Positions 1 to 8,298 of a stretch of DNA of 64,000 nt are shown one piece after another. The notes under the pieces are model-generated. The model was not told the DNA's origin and made no database searches. It was given only the letters and a program-made list of their open reading frames with translations. Source of the DNA: Novipirellula caenicola. GTDB taxonomy: Bacteria; Planctomycetota; Planctomycetia; Pirellulales; Pirellulaceae. The stretch's first letter is position 1. Each line of letters opens with the position of its first letter. The stretch is from NCBI RefSeq assembly GCF_039545035.1, contig NZ_BAABRO010000002.1, forward strand, positions 930,001 to 994,000. Direction: 5' to 3'. A program made the translations under genes and the position numbers.

Positions 1-1
1 C

Positions 2-136
2 GGACAGTTGTCGCAAGCCGCGTTGCAGTTGGCAGCCAACGCCGAACAGATCATCGATACGACCGAGTGTCCCGTTCGCCGAGTCTTGCCGTTTGTGATC
101 GCTCCAGACTTTGCCCCCCCTGTGGCGACGTCATGA
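2..136 (+). CDS. 3' end of an unknown gene (partial)
   Basis: An open frame enters from the left edge and stops at TGA 134-136. It gives about 44 residues, beginning GQLSQAALQLAANAEQ and ending PDFAPPVATS. The Ala/Leu/Gln-rich helix followed by a Pro-rich end looks protein-like rather than random, but it is too short to assign to a family. The next gene on the other strand ends at 406, so the two are convergent, with a palindromic repeat between them. It could be a chance open frame. Confidence 0.4.
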   Translation, partial: GQLSQAALQLAANAEQIIDTTECPVRRVLPFVIAPDFAPPVATS

Positions 137-277
137 TCAGGAGTCGCATTTGCGTCAGCGGAAATGCATGATTTTGGACCGGAATTCGGCTGCGGCGAAT
201 CGACACCTACGGAATCGGGAGTGCAGAATCGATTTCGACTCAGAAAGACGCGCAGCCCGTGATCGCATCTTGAGGCT

Positions 278-385
278 GGGTTATTGCCGTTTCACCCGGC
301 AAATGACAACGCGACGCGTCAGCGAGGGACCGAGTCAAGATGAAGATTCCCTCGTTGACGCGTCGGGTTGTGAAAAACTCGCAAC
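278..385. repeat. Dispersed palindromic repeat, family A, copy 1
   Basis: The core is a long hairpin. The left arm at about 305-328 (containing GACGCGTCAGCGAGGGA) pairs with the right arm at about 348-371 (TCCCTCGTTGACGCGTC), giving a stem of about 24 bp with two mismatches and an 18-nt loop. The left flank (GGCAAATGACAAC) and the terminal CGCAAC are shared with copy 2 at 5013-5125, and the flank is also present in the hairpin-less copy at 25882-25936. It lies between convergent genes, so it could act as a terminator, but there is no U-tract. Confidence 0.75.
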
Positions 386-405
386 GTTAAAACTTTCGCA
401 AAGGG

Positions 406-1767
406 TCAGTGCAGACCATAGCGGCCCATCTTGTAGTGCAGTGTGCGGACGCTGACCCCGAGTGCCTTGGCCGTTTTTTCGCGGTGCGACTCACAAGCCT
501 CCAGTGCCAAATGGATCGTCTCTCGCTCGCAAACCTCGACCGCCTCGGCCAATGAACGAGGCAGTGCTCGATGGGCTCCTTCTTTTCGTGACAGTTCGGC
601 GGGCAGTTCTCCGCTGTGAATCACATTTCCGGTATGTGTTACCACGATCCGTTCCATCACGTTTCGAAGCTGGCGAACGTTGCCTGGCCAGTGCGCGGCA
701 ACCAGTGTTTGCATCGCTTCGGGGGCAAGTCGTTTCGATGGTCGGCCGTGACGCTTGCAAAAATGTTCCAAGAAGTGTTCGACCAACAGCGGAATGTCCT
801 CGCGGCGTTCACGCAGCGGAGGGACTTCGATCGGGATCACGTTCAAGCGGTAGAACAAGTCCTCGCGAAACGTGCCATCGGCAATCATGTCTTGGACAGA
901 ACGATTGGTCGCAGAGACAACGCGTGCGTCCGTTTGCAAGACCTGTTCGCCGCCGACGCGAGTGAATTGTTTCGATTCGAGCACTCGCAGCAGGTCGACT
1001 TGGCTTTTGGCGGACATCTCCGTGACTTCGTCCAGAAACAAGGTGCCACCGGCAGCCTGTTCAAAGCAGCCTGGCTTCTGCCTCGCGGCACCACTGAAGG
1101 CTCCCTTTTCATGACCAAACAGCTCGCTTTCCAACAGCGTTTCAGGCATCGCTCCGAGGTTGACCGCAACGAACGGCCCGTCGCTGCGATCGCTAAGGTC
1201 ATGCAGTGCGTGGGCAACGAGTTCTTTACCGGTACCGCTTTCACCGCGGATCATCACGGTCGCTTCGGTCGCGGCCACTTGGCGAATATGCTGAAATACG
1301 CCCTGCATTGCCGCGCAACCACCGATGATGTTCGAGATTTCGCCGGCGCTGGCGAGTTGAGATCGCAGCCGTTGGTTTTCAACCCGAAGTTGGTGATACT
1401 CGCGGGCCTTGCGGACTTGTTGGCGGATCAAGTTTAAATCGAGCGGTTTCAAAATGAAGTCAAAGGCCCCCGCATGCATGGCTTCGACCGCCATTTCGAC
1501 GGTGCCGTGTGCGGTGATCATGATCACCGCAGTCTGTGGCCGTGAGAAGCGTATTTTTTTCAGCAACTCGATACCGGTCATGCCGCTGTTGAGCCGCACA
1601 TCGGCGATCACCAATTGATAATTCGTCTGTGCGAATTTCGCCAAAGCATCGTCGGCGTTTTCAGCCGTCTCGACCACGTCGGCTTCCGCAGCCAAACCAC
1701 GCGCTAGTCCCGAGCGAATGTTGGGTTCATCGTCGACGATCAGCAATGTGAATGCATCTGAGCTCAT
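406..1767 (-). CDS. Sigma-54-dependent response regulator (NtrC family)
   Basis: This is a 453-residue cytoplasmic transcription activator. Residues 7-120 form a receiver domain with acidic pocket D12/D13, phospho-acceptor D56 and K107. Residues about 148-380 form the AAA+ domain that remodels RNA polymerase-sigma-54; Walker A is GESGTGKE (175-182). The sigma-54 contact loop reads GAFSGA (222-227) instead of the usual GAFTGA. The C-terminal 40 residues (AKALGVSVRTLHYKM) are a Fis-type helix-turn-helix. The start overlaps the stop of the upstream histidine kinase by 4 bp, so the two are translationally coupled partners. The regulon is unknown; two TGCA dyads upstream of the kinase at 3305-3341 are candidate binding sites. 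Confidence 0.95.
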   Translation of the reverse strand: MSSDAFTLLIVDDEPNIRSGLARGLAAEADVVETAENADDALAKFAQTNYQLVIADVRLNSGMTGIELLKKIRFSRPQTAVIMITAHGTVEMAVEAMHAGAFDFILKPLDLNLIRQQVRKAREYHQLRVENQRLRSQLASAGEISNIIGGCAAMQGVFQHIRQVAATEATVMIRGESGTGKELVAHALHDLSDRSDGPFVAVNLGAMPETLLESELFGHEKGAFSGAARQKPGCFEQAAGGTLFLDEVTEMSAKSQVDLLRVLESKQFTRVGGEQVLQTDARVVSATNRSVQDMIADGTFREDLFYRLNVIPIEVPPLRERREDIPLLVEHFLEHFCKRHGRPSKRLAPEAMQTLVAAHWPGNVRQLRNVMERIVVTHTGNVIHSGELPAELSRKEGAHRALPRSLAEAVEVCERETIHLALEACESHREKTAKALGVSVRTLHYKMGRYGLH

Positions 1768-3185
1768 GGGGTTTCTTCCATTGGCAACAGCACCGAAAAC
1801 TCGGTCCCGCTCGGGCCTGTGCTAAAGTCGATACTACCGGCATGCTGGCGAATAATCTTGTCACACAACGCCAACCCCATCCCGGTACCTTCGTTGCGGG
1901 TGGTGAAATAGGGGTCAAAGATTTGTGATTGAATATCCGGCGGGATTCCATTCCCGGTGTCCGCCACATCGATCCTTAGAAAATCTTCCTTCTTGCTCAA
2001 GCGAAATCGCAAGGTTCCTCCCTGAGGCATCGCTGCGAGTGCGTTCAGTGCAAGGTTTAAGAGCACTTGTTCAAGTCGCACCGAATCGGCTTCGATCGCA
2101 CCGAGTGATTCCGGGGGCAAATCGACTTTGACCGAGATGTTTTGCTTTTTGGTTTGGGGATGCAGAAATCGGACAAGCTTTTCGATCAACGTGGCAACGT
2201 CAACCCACGAACGGCCCAGCTCGTTGACCGACGCGTAGTTGCGAAAGCTGTCCAGCACATTGGCGATGCGAGCAACTTCGGTGTGAAGCACGTTCAGCAG
2301 TTCTTGGGTTTCGTTGTCATGCGTGTCGCCGGCAAGCCGTTCGCACAACAATTGGATATGCAGTGAAAGGGCGCTAAGCGGGTTCTTGATTTCATGCTGC
2401 AGCCCCGCGGCTAACGAACCTAGCCCCATGTAACGTTCCATCCGTCGCAACCGTTGCTCCATTAACACACGCTCGGTGACGTCGCGAATATGAATGACCG
2501 TACCGATGGTTTCATCTCGCTGGTTTTTAAGTCGGGTGCAACCGGCACGCAGGGTTTGTTCATGGCCATTTCGATTGATCGTGTAATCGCGATCCCGGAT
2601 CGCGGTTTGACGCAAATTGACTTCGTTGCAAATCGATTCGAGCAACGCATGCTCGGGGCCCGCCTGAGACGGCGTCATCCCCACGCCTTCGTTTTCGCCA
2701 AGGCCTAGCAGTTCGCGACCGCGTGGGTTCAAACTTGTCATCGTTCCGTTTCGATCCGTCGTAATGATGCCTCCATCCATGCTGGCACGGATATCGGTGG
2801 CCAACACTTGCGCATCTCGCAAGGACCGTTCACTGGACAAATAGCCGCGAATGACGAAGGCAAAGGCAATTGCCGTGCCAATGATATTCAGTACCAACAG
2901 GAACGATAGCTTGCTTCGCAATCGCAGGTCTCCCGAAAGCTCTTGGGCTACTGCCATGTCGCTCTCGGGCAAATGTTGGATGATCCGTGCAACGATCTCT
3001 TGTTCTCTCGCGACATCAAACAGAATCCAAGTGGTGACTGTCAGTGCGATCAGACTGAAAATGGCCAAACTTGCAGCAAAACGCCTAACCCCGCGGCCAT
3101 CGGGCACGTCAAACATCGTCGGATTCATTTGATTTTGAGGCATGCTGCTGCGATTTAATCTATTGGTAATACATCGAGGGATCAT
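1764..3185 (-). CDS. Membrane PAS sensor histidine kinase
   Basis: This is a 473-residue sensor partner of the sigma-54 regulator. Two membrane segments (about 36-58 and 94-115) enclose a short periplasmic loop of about 35 residues. A PAS domain (about 125-240) follows. The HisKA helix carries the H-box LQHEIKNPLSALSL with phospho-acceptor H264, and a HATPase_c domain (about 355-470) has the N-box (NLALNALAAM), DTGNGIPP and GTGMGLALC motifs. The small external loop suggests the signal is sensed in the membrane or by the PAS domain. ATG codons at 3143, 3128 and 3116 are alternative starts; none has a clear ribosome-binding site. Confidence 0.93.
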   Translation of the reverse strand: MIPRCITNRLNRSSMPQNQMNPTMFDVPDGRGVRRFAASLAIFSLIALTVTTWILFDVAREQEIVARIIQHLPESDMAVAQELSGDLRLRSKLSFLLVLNIIGTAIAFAFVIRGYLSSERSLRDAQVLATDIRASMDGGIITTDRNGTMTSLNPRGRELLGLGENEGVGMTPSQAGPEHALLESICNEVNLRQTAIRDRDYTINRNGHEQTLRAGCTRLKNQRDETIGTVIHIRDVTERVLMEQRLRRMERYMGLGSLAAGLQHEIKNPLSALSLHIQLLCERLAGDTHDNETQELLNVLHTEVARIANVLDSFRNYASVNELGRSWVDVATLIEKLVRFLHPQTKKQNISVKVDLPPESLGAIEADSVRLEQVLLNLALNALAAMPQGGTLRFRLSKKEDFLRIDVADTGNGIPPDIQSQIFDPYFTTRNEGTGMGLALCDKIIRQHAGSIDFSTGPSGTEFSVLLPMEETP

Positions 3186-3304
3186 CGCCGCGATCGGCGT
3201 GGTCGCAACCGTGATCGGCTAAGGGCGAAGTCTTTCAAAATAGTGGGAATTCCGCAATGAGCCCGCGGAAACTCCGTCGCTCGGCCACGGAAATGACGAT
3301 TCGT

Positions 3305-3341
3305 CTGCAATCGATTGCAGTTTCCCTGCACGTCATTGCAG
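3305..3341. promoter_or_regulatory. Tandem TGCA dyads, candidate activator-binding sites
   Basis: CTGCAATCGATTGCAG (3305-3320) is a perfect 16-bp palindrome. CTGCACGTCATTGCAG (3326-3341) repeats its outer half-sites. The dyad centres are 21 bp apart, two helical turns, as expected for cooperatively bound dimers. TGCA-ended dyads resemble upstream activator sites of NtrC-class regulators. The site sits in the 424-bp gap between the kinase start (3185) and the divergent gene at 3610. The identity of the bound regulator is inference. Confidence 0.5.
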
Positions 3342-3609
3342 TAACCCCGCGGCGTGATGACTAGACGAGCGTGTTATAGTGTCAAACCCAATAGAGCCAA
3401 AAGCCTTTGAAGCCAGACGGCTTCTCGGTCCATTTTAGTTTTTGTGTTTGATCCCTGTTGGTTTTCCGAACACTGCAGATTTCACAGCGGTGATACTGAG
3501 CCGCCCCAGTCGCGGGATTTGCCGACGGGGGGATTCGCTATGGGCATCAAAGTGGTTTCCAGTAAGCAATAAACGCGGATCGCGAACAATACAGTAGAAC
3601 AGCGTTGTC

Positions 3610-4935
3610 ATGACTGATCTTCCCGATGCCCCTCTATCACACGCTGCCGATCCAATTGCGGCGGACCGTGCAAACGCGGTTAGTCCAATCGCGGGCGGTC
3701 ATCCCAACGCAGCGGGAAACGGGAACGGCAATGGCAGCCTGATTGAAATCGGAGTGATTGTCGCGGGGCCACTGGATGCAGTGGATTCGCAGGCCGCGAA
3801 ATTAGCTGTCGAACAAACCGATGCTCGTCTGTCCGAGTTGTTTCCCTCGTTTCGGTTTCATTTTTTTGAGATCAAACGCCCCGAGCTGGCGGGGACCAGC
3901 ATGAGTGTCAGCGGTCGAGTCGAGCCGAGTTTGCTGCTGCAACAGGCGGTCGAAGAACGAGATTCGCGGCACTGGGACTTTGCGTTTGTCTTGACGGCCG
4001 CTGAACTGGTGGGCAACTATTCGCCCTACTGTTTTGCAGCCCTCAGCCGGCCGTTGGATACCGCGATCATCTCGATGTCGTTGATTGACCCTCAGGCATT
4101 AGGGGTCGAAGCGAATCCCGAAGAACGGATCGAGCGAATCGCTCGTCGGTTGAGCCGGTTGATGTTGCATAGCATTGGGCACTTGACTGGGTTGGCAAAA
4201 AGTGATCATCCCAATGACTTGCTGTATCATCCCCCCAATGCGCAAGCGCTCGACTTGATGGCCGGGATCGATAGTGAGAGTTTGGCACGTCAGCGGGCAG
4301 CGCTCGCCGAGATCGCCGATCAACGACTCGAGGAAGGTGCCGGACGACGGTTGGCCTATCCGACATTTGCATTCCGTGCTGCGTGGATCAATCGCAAAGA
4401 GATCTACCAAGCGATTTGGGCCGCACGTCCATGGCAGTTTCCTCAGCGGTTGAGCCGGTTGACGATCGCCGCGTTTTCGACGCTGGCGGTGCTGTTGATG
4501 ACTGCAGAAGCATGGGACTTGGCTCTGGCTCAAGGGGCTGGGAATGTGTTCGTGTTGTTTGTGATCACCATGTTGTCCACCACATTCTACGTGGTGCTCC
4601 GGCAACAATTGTTGGTACGTCGTGGGACGCGGCGAAGCGAACAATCGGTGGTCACTTCCGCCGCAGCGTTTGGCATTGTCTTTGTGGGCATGGCGACGAC
4701 TTGGTTGGCATTGTTCGTTGTAGGCGCGATCTTGGCCCATTTTTTGTTCCCCAACGAGCTAATTGTTACATGGGCATCGTCGACGATTCATACTGAACGT
4801 CAACTGAACTCGATAGATCGGCCTCACATGGCGGTGTTTGCCGCTTCACTGAGTTTGCTGATCGGGGCGTTGGGTGCCAGTTTCGAGTCGCAACATTATT
4901 TTCGCCATATCATCTTTGTTGACGAAGAAATCTAA
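3610..4935 (+). CDS. Archaemetzincin-like membrane protein lacking the catalytic Glu
   Basis: The protein has 441 residues. Residues 45-205 resemble the metallopeptidase fold of archaemetzincins, ending in H187-S-I-G-H191-L-T-G194. This matches the metzincin pattern HExxHxxGxxH, except that Ser replaces the catalytic Glu and Lys stands at the third ligand position; another His occurs at 200. An amphipathic stretch (about 205-275) leads to four or five hydrophobic segments (about 283-305, 312-330, 353-385, 415-432). The N-terminal 45 residues are low-complexity (Gly/Asn-rich). Peptidase activity is unlikely; a zinc-binding or signalling role is possible. It is divergent from the two-component pair across a gap holding paired TGCA dyads, so it may be a target of that regulator. 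The family call rests on the motif alone. Confidence 0.7.
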   Translation: MTDLPDAPLSHAADPIAADRANAVSPIAGGHPNAAGNGNGNGSLIEIGVIVAGPLDAVDSQAAKLAVEQTDARLSELFPSFRFHFFEIKRPELAGTSMSVSGRVEPSLLLQQAVEERDSRHWDFAFVLTAAELVGNYSPYCFAALSRPLDTAIISMSLIDPQALGVEANPEERIERIARRLSRLMLHSIGHLTGLAKSDHPNDLLYHPPNAQALDLMAGIDSESLARQRAALAEIADQRLEEGAGRRLAYPTFAFRAAWINRKEIYQAIWAARPWQFPQRLSRLTIAAFSTLAVLLMTAEAWDLALAQGAGNVFVLFVITMLSTTFYVVLRQQLLVRRGTRRSEQSVVTSAAAFGIVFVGMATTWLALFVVGAILAHFLFPNELIVTWASSTIHTERQLNSIDRPHMAVFAASLSLLIGALGASFESQHYFRHIIFVDEEI

Positions 4936-5012
4936 TCGCGGCCCACGGGATGAGGAACGGCGCGACGGCGATCACGCCTGATTTTCGGATTTCCCGCGTC
5001 CCTCGGTTTGAC

Positions 5013-5125
5013 GTTGCGCTATCGTCGTTTTTCTCGGCAAATCACAACCCGACGCGTCAGCGAGGGACCGTGTCATGACCGAGATTCCCTCGTTGACGCT
5101 TCTCGGGTTGTGATATAAACGCAAC
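5013..5125. repeat. Dispersed palindromic repeat, family A, copy 2
   Basis: It is bounded by GTTGCG (5013-5018) and CGCAAC (5120-5125). The inner stem pairs CACAACCCGACGCGTCAG (from 5043) with the complementary arm ending GGGTTGTG at 5112; GCGAGGGA and TCCCTCG flank the loop. It is clearly homologous to copy 1 at 278-385. The rest of the 452-bp gap between the metzincin-like gene and the SDR gene shows no coding signal. Confidence 0.8.
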
Positions 5126-5387
5126 TTAAAAAGTTCGACGCGGGGCTTCGTTTTGAGCCAATTTGCGGGGACGGGATGGTATGTATTTTGCCTCGACGAT
5201 TCTTTCAATATTGGCAGCCGCAAACGCAGATCATTTGTCTGACCGCCCGGGCTCGCCATCGATCTGTCGCTCCGATGCCCGTATTTCCATTGCACTGTCT
5301 TAACCGTCCTGTCTCAGTCGCCCCGTCCCGATCGTACCTACGCGTCGATGATGGTTGCGACCGATCTCTAACTCTGAAACGAATACA

Positions 5388-6206
5388 ATGAATTCACGAA
5401 AAGCAATCATCACTGGTGGCAGCACTGGCATTGGACGATCCGCTGCGCTCTGTTTGGCTCGCTCAGGATATGATGTCGCCATCACCTATGTGACCGACGA
5501 CAAGGAGGCCCAGAATACGGCTGCCGAAGTGGAGTCGCTCGGACGTCGCTGTGTCGTCAAGCAACTTGACCTTTCAGATCCTGAATCCGCCAATCCCTGC
5601 GTTGACGCGATGGTGGATCAATTGGGCGGTTTGGATGTGATGATCAGTAACGCAGGAATGATGGTTCGCAAAAAGATGCCGGACGTGGATTTGGACACCG
5701 CGTATAAGATTTTTAACGTCAACACCTTCGGTGCGATGATCGCGATCCAACGCAGCATCAAGCATCTGTTGCCAAAGGGGCTCGACGGGCCACCACGGCC
5801 AACCCCTGGACGGATCATCGTGGTGACTAGCGTGCATGAGGTGATGGCAAATCCCAGCGATACGCTTTACACGATGAGCAAACATGCGTTAGGAGGCTTG
5901 GTCAAGTGTTTGGCACTGGATCTGTCGCCGCTGAACGTCACGGTCAACTCGGTGGCGCCCGGCGAGATTGCCACGCCGATGAATGATATGGGGCCCGAAG
6001 ATATCGAGAATTCGGTTCGCCCGGCCATTCCGGTTCGTCGGCCAGGCTATCCGGATGAAGTGGGGGCGGTGATCGAGTTCCTGGCAAGCGAGAAGAGTGG
6101 GTTTGTGACCGGAGCACGCTGGAGCGTCGATGGTGGCTTCGAGGCCGCCGCCCCGATGGCGGCTTCGGGATACCGCGAGGCGTATTTGAAGGGGGCCAAT
6201 CCTTAG
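5388..6206 (+). CDS. SDR-family NAD(P)-dependent oxidoreductase
   Basis: This is a 272-residue classical short-chain dehydrogenase/reductase. The cofactor motif TGGSTGIG lies at residues 9-16, the structural NAG in MISNAGMM, the catalytic Ser in VVTSVHE, and YTMSK supplies the Tyr and Lys of YxxxK. The C-terminal end (GFVTGARWSVDGGF) is typical of the FabG-like branch, which reduces 3-oxo substrates or oxidises sugars and alcohols. I chose ATG 5388 because the family starts just before the nucleotide fold; an in-frame TTG lies at 5355. It stands alone between repeats, so the substrate cannot be inferred from context. Confidence 0.93.
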   Translation: MNSRKAIITGGSTGIGRSAALCLARSGYDVAITYVTDDKEAQNTAAEVESLGRRCVVKQLDLSDPESANPCVDAMVDQLGGLDVMISNAGMMVRKKMPDVDLDTAYKIFNVNTFGAMIAIQRSIKHLLPKGLDGPPRPTPGRIIVVTSVHEVMANPSDTLYTMSKHALGGLVKCLALDLSPLNVTVNSVAPGEIATPMNDMGPEDIENSVRPAIPVRRPGYPDEVGAVIEFLASEKSGFVTGARWSVDGGFEAAAPMAASGYREAYLKGANP

Positions 6207-6451
6207 GCGGCTGGCTGGTTTGCGGCCACCGCTAACGCTGAGCGACCAATTTTGGCCGGAAGCGTGCGGCGAATGAAGCAAATTGGCATCGCTACTGAAA
6301 TTTTTGGATGTGGCACACCGCTTGCGTCTATGCCCTATCCATGGCCAGTCAACGGCGTGTGGTTGCAATGGGTGCCAGCGACCTGACGGCTAGCCATTTT
6401 TGATGTTCAGAGCAAAACCTCCCACCCTCGATAAGTTTAGGAACAAAAACG

Positions 6452-6850
6452 ATGAAACTTGCAATCTCCACATTGGCACTTTCGGTTTGTTTGGCCGCCG
6501 CCGGATGCAACGACAGCGTGTACGACGAGCAGGCTGACGCCGTTCGCGACAACACGCAAGAGTATGCGTCGGATGTTCGCGATGAATCGCAATCGACCGC
6601 TGAGGCGATCCGCGAAGAAAGCCAGCAAACCGCCGAAAACATTCGCGACCGCTACGAGTCGGCTAAGCCAGCGGTAGAAGACAATGCCGAGGAGCGTGCT
6701 GACGCTATCGAAGACCGCGGTGAAGCGAAAGCCGATGCCATCGAAGAGCGTGGCGAAAACAAGGCCGATCGCATCGAGTCGCAAGGCGAAGAGAAAGCGG
6801 ATCAACTCGAAGAGCTTGATGACGATGACGCGGTAGAAGAAATCGAATAA
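6452..6850 (+). CDS. Small charged coiled-coil lipoprotein
   Basis: The protein has 132 residues. A signal peptide ends in a lipobox (LAAAGC), with C19 the likely lipidated residue. The mature part is almost entirely Glu/Asp/Arg/Ala in imperfect 7-11-residue repeats (ADAIEDRGEAKADAIEERGE), so it should form one long, highly charged helix or coiled coil anchored to a membrane; the tail is acidic (LDDDDAVEEIE). The start is supported by AGGA about 9 bases upstream. A strong intrinsic terminator follows at 6901-6934, so it is a single-gene unit. It may be an envelope-spacing protein like Lpp, but no family was recognised. Confidence 0.88.
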   Translation: MKLAISTLALSVCLAAAGCNDSVYDEQADAVRDNTQEYASDVRDESQSTAEAIREESQQTAENIRDRYESAKPAVEDNAEERADAIEDRGEAKADAIEERGENKADRIESQGEEKADQLEELDDDDAVEEIE

Positions 6851-6900
6851 GCGATCACCATCGCCACAACCGTAAACGATTTGCTCGTTTGCCAGAAACG

Positions 6901-6934
6901 AAAACGCATAGCGATCTTCGCTATGCGTTTTTTT
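6901..6934 (+). terminator. Rho-independent terminator of the small lipoprotein gene
   Basis: A perfect 14-bp stem pairs AAAACGCATAGCGA (6901-6914) with TCGCTATGCGTTTT (6918-6931) around a TCT loop, and the T run continues to 6934. It lies 51 bases after the stop. The A-run on the 5' side means it could also work in the minus direction. The gap to 7152 shows nothing else. Confidence 0.93.
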
Positions 6935-7152
6935 CGTATCGTAATTGTCGCAGTCGGTCGCCTTGATTGCGGGAAAGGTCGGCGGGGTCTGCGCGATGGC
7001 ATCCACGTGACCGGATGACAACCACTTCGACAGCTGGTGTATCGATCTATCCGTGACATGCTTCGGCCGACTAGGCAAGACTGATTACACCGGACTCATC
7101 GCACAGGATACAGTGCACGGGACACGCTGTGTCGAGACAGATGCCGAGAGGC

Positions 7153-7497
7153 TTATCGAGCAAGGCTACCACCGTCGAGGATTTGTTGTTCAACGAACAG
7201 ATAGCGTGGTTTACCACCACGGCGTTCCAGCCGATACAGTGCGGCGCTTCGCACTTCGGACGGCTCTGATCGGGGCTCGCCCCCCAGGAATCGCAACGCG
7301 GCTACGCTGACGGCTAGCCACACCGACCTGGGAACGCGATCGACTTGCGAACAAGGTTGCAGCAGTCCGTCATAAGGCCCGCCGATGAACTCGATTTCGT
7401 CTTGTTCAATTGGGACGTTGGTATAGACGTCGGAGGCACCATATCGCCCCCGAAAAACATGCGTGATGATTCGCTGAAGAAAGACGATAACTTTCAT
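7153..7497 (-). CDS. Conserved small planctomycete protein with GGPYDG motif
   Basis: The protein has 114 residues from the ATG at 7497; an upstream ATG at 7524 would add nine. The core has IEFIGGPYDGLLQP and ends YRLERRGGKPRYLFVEQQIL. I recall small proteins with a GGPxDG turn followed by a C-terminal Y-L-x-R-x-G-x-x-Y strand from planctomycetes and phages; they have no known function. No signal peptide or metal site is visible. It is divergent from the small gene at 7742. Confidence 0.7.
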   Translation of the reverse strand: MKVIVFLQRIITHVFRGRYGASDVYTNVPIEQDEIEFIGGPYDGLLQPCSQVDRVPRSVWLAVSVAALRFLGGEPRSEPSEVRSAALYRLERRGGKPRYLFVEQQILDGGSLAR

Positions 7498-7741
7498 AAT
7501 GGTCCCCCCGGACAACGTAAACAAGAAGGCGGTTTTCCCGCGTGACTGGGGCGGAGTGTGTCGGCGTCATTGGCGTGACGTTCCGGAAAAACGAACCCTT
7601 GCAACCTGAGTATGCGATGACCGCATTGGGTTGCCGCCCGCAAGCGGAACTTAATGGTGCAACCGATGTGCCTTTGGCAAGCGATTTGCGTGGTTAATCA
7701 CAGAATCATCGGTATTCGGAATTACACACAGGAGAAGCAAA

Positions 7742-8020
7742 ATGGCATCGACCACCACTGACCACGAAACGATTCGCCAATGGGTGGAAGAACGCGGCGG
7801 TGTTCCAGCCACGGTGGAATCGACCGCGGACGACAGCGATTCGGCGGGGCTGTTGAGAATCGATTTTCCGTATGGCTCGCGAAACGATCGGCTTTCGACC
7901 ATTTCGTGGGAAATGTTCTTCGAAAAATTTGACTCCGAAAAACTTGCCTTTCTGTACGAAGATAAGACATCCGAGAACGAGCTCAGTCGATTCTGCAAAT
8001 TCGTTCGTCGCGACGACTAG
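7742..8020 (+). CDS. Small widespread conserved protein
   Basis: The protein has 92 residues, opening TTTDHETIRQWVEERGG, with middle LLRIDFPYGSRNDRLSTISW and EMFFEKFDSEKLAFLYED. This matches a common bacterial small family that is sometimes mislabelled as 1,4-alpha-glucan branching enzyme; it has no enzyme domain. The pattern suggests a compact alpha/beta fold of unknown role. An excellent ribosome-binding site (AGGAGA) lies about 7 bases before the ATG. The gene is monocistronic. Confidence 0.85.
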   Translation: MASTTTDHETIRQWVEERGGVPATVESTADDSDSAGLLRIDFPYGSRNDRLSTISWEMFFEKFDSEKLAFLYEDKTSENELSRFCKFVRRDD

Positions 8021-8205
8021 TGCCGCGTCGACTTTCGAAGTCAACGCAGACGCGGCGAATCCATCGATCGGTTGCGAAAAGGTCGCAGCCGATTGTGTTG
8101 GGGACAAACCGCTCGGGCGCAACCGGTTGGTCCAAACGCCGCAACCGGGCGGCTCGCCAGCGTTTAAACAGTGAGCCGCGACGCGTAAGCGGCCGGGTCC
8201 CACGC

Positions 8206-8278
8206 ATTACCCGATGCCTTACGGCCCACGGCTCAAGCGTTTATTCGTAACCCGGTGCCTTACGGCACTCGGCTCAAG
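8206..8278. repeat. Tandem 32-bp repeat, two units
   Basis: Units 8206-8237 and 8247-8278 share TTACCCGATGCCTTACGGC or a near copy and end CTCGGCTCAAG, with a 41-bp period. Each contains CCGN-GCCTTACGGC half-palindromes. It lies in the gap between a small plus-strand gene and the convergent oxidoreductase. No coding potential is seen here. Confidence 0.7.
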
Positions 8279-8298
8279 AGTGTTTCAGCGGCGTGACT

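Noticed and set aside
616-1437. A 273-residue open frame opposite the sigma-54 regulator
   Set aside because: It lies wholly antisense to a gene with intact family motifs and its product has no plausible domains; it is a shadow of a GC-rich gene.
3553-3567. Possible sigma-54 promoter (TGG..N..GC) before the metzincin-like gene
   Set aside because: It has the GG/GC spacing, but only 4-5 matches to TGGCAC-N5-TTGC; too weak to annotate.
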